A DNA stretch of 10,735 bases from Gemmatimonadota bacterium (GTDB taxonomy: Bacteria > Gemmatimonadota > Gemmatimonadetes > Palauibacterales > Palauibacteraceae), in the NCBI GenBank assembly GCA_013042495.1, contig JABDQB010000078.1, positions 1-10,735 on the forward strand. Direction: 5' to 3'. A model generated the notes under the pieces. The model searched no databases, had not been told where the DNA came from, and worked only from the letters and a program-made list of their open reading frames with translations. The stretch's first letter is position 1. Every line of letters starts with the position of its first letter. Position numbers and translations under genes: made by a program. Of this stretch, positions 5,809-10,735 are shown piece by piece.

Positions 5809-6834
5809 TTGAGTCTTGCGGCCGATCGAAGTCTTCGCAGCCTCGTTGACCGGGGCGACGTCGAAGGCGTGTTCTTCTTTCACGGTAATGCAGAGCGGCT
5901 GCGCGACGATGCCGCCCGAACTCTGGTCGAAGCTGCCATCGATCCGACTACGCGGGATTTCAATCTCGACACGTATCGGGCGGCTGAGGTCAGCCCGGAG
6001 GCCCTCGCGGCCTCCCTGGCGATGCCGCCCGTAATGGCGCCCCGGCGGGTCGTGGCGTTGTTTGGCGCCGAGCGTCTGACGCCGACCGGGTGCGGGGTCG
6101 TTGAGAAGGTGCTCGAACGGCCGCCACCCGAACTGACGCTCGTGGTGACGGCGACCATTCCGAAGGGTTCCCGTAAGGCCTTCTATCGGAAGATGAAGCA
6201 GGGGGCCGTTTCGCTGGAGTGGGCCGCCCCACGGGACGCGGAGATCCCGGGCTGGCTGATGGAGCGGGCTTCGGAGAAACACGGCGTCGTGCTCGACGCG
6301 CGAGCGGCGGAGGCCCTCGCTGCGGCCGTGGGAGCCGACCTCGGATTGCTGGAGGCCGAGCTGGAGAAGCTGGCTTCGACCGGCGATGGTGGGGCCATCA
6401 CACTCGAGCGAATTGCTGAGATCGTACCCAACGTGCGTATGGTGAACCGGTGGGCCTGGCTCGATGCGGTCGCCGAACGGGATTACAGGGCCGCTCTGGC
6501 CGACCTGCCGACGCTTCTCTCGGCTCCCGACTCCAGCGCCGTCGGACTGATCAACGCGATGACGGACCACCACGTGCTTCTCGGGATCGCCGCCGAGGGG
6601 GGCGCATCGCTTCTCGAGCGCACCCTGGGTGAAGTCGGCAAACCGTACCTGAAGTTCAAAGTACGAACGTTCGTCAATCAGTCGGGCCGCTGGAGCGGGA
6701 AGGAGATCGATCGGGCACTGCGGTTGCTCCGGCGCGCGGACGGGCGATCCAAGACGACGGGTGGTCGAGACAGCGCCGTGCTCCAGGAGCTTCTTCTCGG
6801 TTTGCAGGCTCTGAAGGCGGAGAGCCCCTCGTGA
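5809..6834 (+). CDS. holA: DNA polymerase III delta subunit (clamp loader)
   Basis: A 341-residue protein, the normal length for the delta subunit that opens the beta sliding clamp as part of the clamp-loader complex. The N-terminal domain starts with VFFFHGNAERLRDDAARTL (about 21-39), the degenerate P-loop region of delta, followed by the LVVTATIPKGSRKAFYRKMK segment (about 111-130) in place of an active ATPase. The middle (about 150-210) reads IPGWLMERASEKHGVVLDAR and DLGLLEAELEKLAS, the typical HolA domain II helices. The C-terminal collar domain ends in RALRLLRRADGRSKTTGGRD...LQELLLGL. The TTG start at 5809 is chosen because there is no in-frame ATG or GTG after the upstream stop, and GGGGGA (5799-5804) precedes it. 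Its stop overlaps the next GTG (GTGA). Confidence 0.9.
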   Translation: MSLAADRSLRSLVDRGDVEGVFFFHGNAERLRDDAARTLVEAAIDPTTRDFNLDTYRAAEVSPEALAASLAMPPVMAPRRVVALFGAERLTPTGCGVVEKVLERPPPELTLVVTATIPKGSRKAFYRKMKQGAVSLEWAAPRDAEIPGWLMERASEKHGVVLDARAAEALAAAVGADLGLLEAELEKLASTGDGGAITLERIAEIVPNVRMVNRWAWLDAVAERDYRAALADLPTLLSAPDSSAVGLINAMTDHHVLLGIAAEGGASLLERTLGEVGKPYLKFKVRTFVNQSGRWSGKEIDRALRLLRRADGRSKTTGGRDSAVLQELLLGLQALKAESPS

Positions 6835-7682
6835 CGCGCCGCGGCTTTCCGCGATCCGTCGGGAGCAGGTGGCGCACGGCCGGTTGGGCCGTCGTGCTCG
6901 CCGTGGGTGGCACCGGGCTCGCGCCTTCCGCGGCCGCGCAATCGGGTGGGGTGCTGGATTCCGTGGAGCGCGCGGCGGACCTCGGCGAGGCTGCCGAGGC
7001 GAGGCGCCTCCTCGCCGGCTGGTTCGCGTCACAGGAGGCTTCGGATCGGGGCGCGGATGCGGAGCGGGCCCGGTTCCTTCGGGCTCGTCTCACGTCGGAC
7101 CTGGACTCGGCCCGGGTAGACTACCTGTGGGTGGCCGTGCGGGCTGACGACCGCTACGGCGCCGCTGCCCGTCTGAGGCTGGCGCAACTCAACGTCGCGG
7201 AGGGCCGGCTGGACCGAGCGGAGGCGGACCTCGCGAGGATGCGGGCTGACTTCCCGGGCAACCCGCTCACCTTCACCTCGTGGCTGTGGACGGGCAACGT
7301 CCGGGCCGCCTCCGGAGACGTTCAAGGGGCGTGCACCGCCTGGGAAACCGCGGCTTCTCTGCAAGGCGCCCCCGCCGCCCAGTCGGACCGCGAGCTCGTT
7401 CGAACGGCGCTGGATGGCTGCCGGAATTCGGGCGGCGGGCCGGGAGCTGCCGAGTCGTTTTCCGTTCAGTTGGGTGCTTTCGGCTCTCGGGTTGCGGCGG
7501 AGGACCTGCGTAATCGGGTGGTGGCTTCGGGAAGGACGGCCCGCATCCTACCGCCCGCGAGTCCTGGTGAGTTGTATCGGGTCCGCTCCGGTCGCTTCGC
7601 CGGTCGCGAGGAAGCAGCCCGCCACGCGGTCCGCCTCGCCGAAGCCGGCTTCGAGAGCATCGTCGTTCCGGGGGAGCCATGA
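6831..7682 (+). CDS. Secreted SPOR-domain protein with TPR-like helices
   Basis: A 283-residue protein. Residues 1-37 form a Sec-type signal peptide: basic start (TRRGFPRSVGSRWR), hydrophobic core AGWAVVLAVGGTGLAPS and a likely cut after AAA near residue 36. Residues 40-200 are Ala/Arg-rich helical repeats resembling TPR units, for example AAARLRLAQLNVAEGRLDRA. Residues 209-279 form a C-terminal SPOR domain, starting FSVQLGAFGSRVAAEDLRNR and containing LYRVRSGRFAGREEAARHA. SPOR domains bind denuded peptidoglycan glycans, often at the division site, so the protein probably acts in the periplasm on or near the cell wall. The GTG start at 6831 overlaps the holA stop, and its own stop overlaps the mutS ATG. 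No enzymatic motif is seen, and its exact role is unknown. Confidence 0.83.
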   Translation: MTRRGFPRSVGSRWRTAGWAVVLAVGGTGLAPSAAAQSGGVLDSVERAADLGEAAEARRLLAGWFASQEASDRGADAERARFLRARLTSDLDSARVDYLWVAVRADDRYGAAARLRLAQLNVAEGRLDRAEADLARMRADFPGNPLTFTSWLWTGNVRAASGDVQGACTAWETAASLQGAPAAQSDRELVRTALDGCRNSGGGPGAAESFSVQLGAFGSRVAAEDLRNRVVASGRTARILPPASPGELYRVRSGRFAGREEAARHAVRLAEAGFESIVVPGEP

Positions 7683-10258
7683 GCCGGGCCGCCGGCAACA
7701 CGCCCCTGATCCAGCAGTACCTGGACGTCAAGGCCCGGCACCCCGATTCCATCCTGTTCTTCCGGGTCGGGGATTTCTACGAGATGTTCTTCGAAGATGC
7801 AGAGGAGGGGAGTCGCCTTCTCGGTATCACGCTGACCTCGCGGAACAACGGAGGCTCCGGCGACGTCCCGCTGGCGGGTGTCCCCGCCAAGGCGATCGAC
7901 GACTACCTGCCCAGGCTCGTCCGGCAGGGCCGGCGGGTCGCGATCTGCGAGCAGGTCGAGGATCCAACGCAAGCTGAGGGAATCGTCCGCCGCGAAGTCA
8001 CGGAGATCGTCACGCCCGGGGCCACGCTGGAGGATTCGCTCCTGAGTGCCGGAAGGAACAACTTCGTGGCGGCGGTGGCGGGCTCCGGTCCGGTGGGGAT
8101 CGCGACCGCCGACCTTTCCACCGGTGAGGTCGAGGTGCGGGAGTGCGCCCAGGGTGCGGTGGCGGATGAACTCGCCCGGCTCGAGCCCGCGGAAGTGGTG
8201 CTGGCGACGGGATCGGCGACGCTGCCCGACGGGCCATGGCTGGTCACCGAGCGCGAGGCGTGGCGGTTCGGGCCGGACGTTTCCGCCGAGGCGATCAAGC
8301 GCCTGTACGGCGTGCGGGACGTGGCGGGATTCGGACTCGACGGCGAAGAGGCTCCACACATGCTGGGTGCCGTCGGCGCGGTCATCGGCTATCTCGAGGA
8401 CGTGCGGCCGGGCGGGACGGGTCACCTCAAGGTCCCTCGCGTCGAGCGCTCCGGCGACTACCTGCACCTGGACGAAATGACGCGGCGCAACCTGGAGGTC
8501 GTGGAACCCATCCGAGGGGACGCGGACGCGACTCTGCTCGCGGTTCTCGACCGCACGCTCACGCCCATGGGCCGCCGGATGCTTCGACGTCGGCTCCTGG
8601 CTCCCCTGGTGGACGTGGAGGAGATCGAGGCGAGACTCGAGGCGGTTGCCGAGATGCACGCATCGGCTGGCGACAGGCGGGCGATGCGCGAGGCGCTGCG
8701 CCATGTGCAGGATCTCGAGCGGCTCGCCGCCAAGATCTCGGCCGGGCGGGTCAACCCTCGCGAACTCCTGGCCCTCGTCCGATCGCTGGCGGCGCTGCCG
8801 GCGATCGTGGCCGCCGCGGGCGAGCCTGTGTCCGGGCGCCTGCGGGATCTCGTGGATGGTATCGACGTGCTGGACGACATTCGGCAAACCGTCGAGGCTG
8901 CCGTCGATCCGGAAGCGCCGGCGCTGCTCTCCGCGGGCGGTGTGATCCGCCCCGGCCATTCGATCGAACTCGACGAACTTCGCTCCGTGCGAGACGGTGC
9001 CGTGGAATGGATCGCGGGGCTGCAGCGTAGCGAGAGAGACAGCACGGGAATCGAAAGCCTCAAGATCGGCTACAACAAGGTGTTCGGGTACTACATCGAG
9101 GTCACTCGCTCGAACCTGGACCGCGTACCCGATCGATACACGAGAAAGCAGACTCTCTCTAACGCCGAACGGTATGTTACGCCCGAGTTGAAAGAGGGCG
9201 AAGAGAAGATCCTGGACGCCGAGTCCGGAATCGCCGAATTGGAGGCGCGCCTGTTCGCGGCTCTCAGGGAGTCGCTCGAGTCGGTCACCGGCCGCCTTCA
9301 GGACACGGCCGAACGTGTGGCCGAGTTCGACGTCCACGTGGCTCTCGCCGATGTGGCGGAGCGGAACGGCTACGTCCGTCCCAAGGTGACCGGGGGATAT
9401 GGTCTGGATATCCGTGCGGGCCGGCACCCGGTGGTCGAGCAGATGATCGCACGTGAGGATTTCATCCCCAACGACGTCAAGCTCGACCGGGACGCCTTCA
9501 GCATGATCCTGACGGGCCCCAACATGGCCGGGAAGTCGACGGTCCTGCGACAAGTGGGCCTGATCGCGCTAATGGCGCAGAGCGGCTCTTTCGTGCCGGC
9601 CGATTCCGCCAGACTCTCCGTATGTGACCGGATCTTCACCCGGGTGGGCGCCTCCGACAGCCTGGCAAGCGGCCAGAGCACGTTCATGGTCGAGATGACG
9701 GAGACGGCGGCCATCCTGAGCGGTGCCACCGACCGCAGCCTCATTCTCCTGGATGAGATCGGCCGCGGCACCTCGACTTACGATGGCGTGGCGATCGCCT
9801 GGGCCGTGACCGAATACATCCACGACCGGATCGGGGCGCGAACGATCTTCGCCACCCACTACCACGAACTGGTGGAATTGGCCGACCAGCTGGCCGGTGT
9901 CACCGCGTGGAACGTGGCTGTGCGGGAGACCGGCGAAGACATCGTGTTCCTACGACGGCTGGAGCCGGGGGGGTGCGACCGGTCGTATGGTGTGCACGTC
10001 GCCCGGCTGGCCGGAGTTCCCCGTGCGGTGATAGAGCGAGCGTTCACTGTACTGCACGAGCTGGAGGATGGTCCAGGCGGAGGCACGCGCCTGAGTCACC
10101 TGGACGAGCGTGAGCGCGGCCAGCTCACACTCTTCGATCTCAGGCCATCACGAGTGCTGGAGAAGCTGGCGGAACTCGATACGGAGCGACTGACGCCCAT
10201 CGAGGCTCTCGTGGCGCTCGAGGAACTTCGGCGGTTGGCCAAGGAGGAGGGACTGTGA
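7679..10258 (+). CDS. mutS: DNA mismatch repair ATPase MutS
   Basis: An 859-residue full-length MutS, which recognises mismatches and small loops and starts repair. Domain I has the mismatch-reading FYE motif at 33-35, within RVGDFYEMFFEDA. Connector, lever and clamp domains follow to about 570, including IGYNKVFGYYIEVTRSNLDR. The ATPase domain has Walker A GPNMAGKST at 613-621 (K619), Walker B LILLDEIGRGTSTYDG with D692-E693, and the THYHEL switch with H727. Near the C-terminus, QLTLF at 815-819 matches the beta-clamp binding pentapeptide, and the last 35 residues look like the MutS tetramerisation region. The ATG start overlaps the preceding stop (ATGA) with GGGGGAG immediately before it. 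No mutL is visible nearby. Intact, with all key residues present. Confidence 0.98.
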   Translation: MSRAAGNTPLIQQYLDVKARHPDSILFFRVGDFYEMFFEDAEEGSRLLGITLTSRNNGGSGDVPLAGVPAKAIDDYLPRLVRQGRRVAICEQVEDPTQAEGIVRREVTEIVTPGATLEDSLLSAGRNNFVAAVAGSGPVGIATADLSTGEVEVRECAQGAVADELARLEPAEVVLATGSATLPDGPWLVTEREAWRFGPDVSAEAIKRLYGVRDVAGFGLDGEEAPHMLGAVGAVIGYLEDVRPGGTGHLKVPRVERSGDYLHLDEMTRRNLEVVEPIRGDADATLLAVLDRTLTPMGRRMLRRRLLAPLVDVEEIEARLEAVAEMHASAGDRRAMREALRHVQDLERLAAKISAGRVNPRELLALVRSLAALPAIVAAAGEPVSGRLRDLVDGIDVLDDIRQTVEAAVDPEAPALLSAGGVIRPGHSIELDELRSVRDGAVEWIAGLQRSERDSTGIESLKIGYNKVFGYYIEVTRSNLDRVPDRYTRKQTLSNAERYVTPELKEGEEKILDAESGIAELEARLFAALRESLESVTGRLQDTAERVAEFDVHVALADVAERNGYVRPKVTGGYGLDIRAGRHPVVEQMIAREDFIPNDVKLDRDAFSMILTGPNMAGKSTVLRQVGLIALMAQSGSFVPADSARLSVCDRIFTRVGASDSLASGQSTFMVEMTETAAILSGATDRSLILLDEIGRGTSTYDGVAIAWAVTEYIHDRIGARTIFATHYHELVELADQLAGVTAWNVAVRETGEDIVFLRRLEPGGCDRSYGVHVARLAGVPRAVIERAFTVLHELEDGPGGGTRLSHLDERERGQLTLFDLRPSRVLEKLAELDTERLTPIEALVALEELRRLAKEEGL

Positions 10259-10698
10259 GGCCGGCGTACGGACCCCGGGAGCGGTTTCGTCCTCGAGCCT
10301 GGCGATCCGGGCTGGCCCTGGCGCTTGTTTCGGTCCTGTTCGGCTGCGCGGATACGGTGAACCCGACCGTGGGAGGGCTGAGGATCGGTGTGCAGAACGC
10401 TCCCCTCAAATCGCCGGTGCGCATCGACTCGCTGCATCCGTTCGAGTATCCAGCAGCGGCCTGGTCGCACGGGGCCAGTGGCACGACAGTGCTGAAGATC
10501 CTGATTTCCGAGACCGGTTCGGTGGATTCCGCGTTCGTGCTGCAGACCAGTGGCGATCGCGCCCTGGATTCCGCTGCGATCGTCAACGCGCGGCGCCTGG
10601 AGTGGGAACCGGCCGAACAGGGCGGGCAGCCGATCCCCATCTGGGGACGCCTGCCCGTGATATATCCAAGCCCGGAGGATCGACCCGATGAGCCATAG
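10255..10698 (+). CDS. Predicted lipoprotein with TonB C-terminal domain
   Basis: A 147-residue protein. A basic N-terminus (RPRAWR) and a hydrophobic stretch (SGLALALVSVLFG) end in the lipobox L28-F-G-C31, so it should be lipidated on C31. Residues 75-140 resemble the TonB C-terminal fold: TTVLKILISETGSVDSAFVL, then SGDRALDSAAIVNARRLEWE and a closing WGRLPVIY strand. TonB proteins usually couple inner-membrane proton motive force to outer-membrane receptors through an N-terminal membrane helix and a Pro-rich linker. This one has a lipid anchor and only a short linker, so it probably does not energise transport in the usual way. The GTG start at 10255 overlaps the mutS stop (GTGA) and has the strong ribosome site AAGGAGGAGG (10241-10250). 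It overlaps the following gene by 11 bases. Confidence 0.8.
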   Translation: MRPAYGPRERFRPRAWRSGLALALVSVLFGCADTVNPTVGGLRIGVQNAPLKSPVRIDSLHPFEYPAAAWSHGASGTTVLKILISETGSVDSAFVLQTSGDRALDSAAIVNARRLEWEPAEQGGQPIPIWGRLPVIYPSPEDRPDEP

Positions 10699-10735
10699 GC
10701 CACACCCGAAGCCATACGATGACGTGCTCCAGACC
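10688..10735 (+). CDS. Start of the next gene (truncated by window end), possibly a PLP-dependent cysteine/cystathionine synthase
   Basis: ATG 10688 opens a frame of 16 codons (MSHRPHPKPYDDVLQT) that runs off the window without a stop. GGAGG (10674-10678) lies 9 bases upstream, a well-placed ribosome binding site, and the 11-base overlap with the preceding gene continues the operon pattern. The segment PYDDVLQT resembles the N-terminus of cystathionine beta-synthase and cysteine synthase proteins, where a similar stretch precedes IGxTPL. That identity is only a guess from eight residues. Confidence 0.55.
   Translation, partial: MSHRPHPKPYDDVLQT

Noticed and set aside
5350..7032. A 560-codon minus-strand open frame opposite the anti-sigma, holA and SPOR genes
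   Set aside because: It spans three recognisable plus-strand genes and their junctions, and its translation has a low-complexity, Arg/Pro/Gly-rich composition typical of shadow frames.
7466..9553. A 695-codon open frame on the minus strand opposite mutS
   Set aside because: It lies opposite a complete, motif-rich mutS. Long antisense frames are expected in GC-rich coding DNA, and its translation is Arg/His/Asp-rich with no recognisable domain.
1..10735. Mobile elements, prophage, CRISPR, toxin-antitoxin or defence genes
   Set aside because: No transposase, integrase, repeat array, tRNA-linked attachment site or defence-family motif was seen. Composition is uniform and coding is nearly continuous on one strand.

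Overview
The window is a high-GC bacterial chromosomal segment. Every gene is on the + strand and tightly packed, with several start codons that are GTG or TTG. Base composition and codon use look uniform. I see no mobile element, tRNA, rRNA, CRISPR array or prophage gene. Three things suggest Gemmatimonadota or a neighbouring high-GC Gram-negative lineage: a BF3164-type beta-propeller protein, a split M16B peptidase pair, and a lipoprotein with a TonB C-terminal domain. This placement is inference from gene content, not from a marker gene.

Left part (1-3535). The first gene is the 3' part of a BF3164/TolB-like beta-propeller protein. Two M16B metallopeptidase subunits follow, overlapping by 4 bases. 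The first carries the zinc-binding HxxEH and downstream Glu but lacks the substrate-binding Arg/Tyr pair. The second has lost the zinc ligands but keeps the Arg/Tyr pair. Together they look like an obligate heterodimer, and neither has a recognisable signal peptide.

Middle part (3532-5763). A sigma70-like promoter at the end of the second M16 gene precedes a TTG-initiated Nudix hydrolase of the ADP-ribose pyrophosphatase type. After a 207-base spacer comes an ECF sigma factor, closed by a strong UUCG-loop terminator. A zinc-finger (ZAS) membrane anti-sigma gene lies beyond the terminator. Between them are an ECF-like promoter candidate (GGAAC-N16-CGTAGT) and a 15-base palindrome. Sigma and anti-sigma genes therefore seem to be separately transcribed, with the anti-sigma possibly under sigma control.

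Right part (5764-10735). No terminator separates the anti-sigma gene from the next run: holA (DNA polymerase III delta), a secreted SPOR-domain protein, mutS, a TonB-domain lipoprotein, and the first 16 codons of another gene. From holA on, the coding regions overlap (4 bases at each junction, 11 at the last), which indicates one operon with translational coupling. It combines clamp loading, clamp-linked mismatch repair and cell-envelope proteins. If the ECF promoter is real, a stress-responsive sigma factor could feed into replication and repair genes. Most of the window is ordinary housekeeping content; the regulatory layout around 5033-5812 is its least ordinary part.
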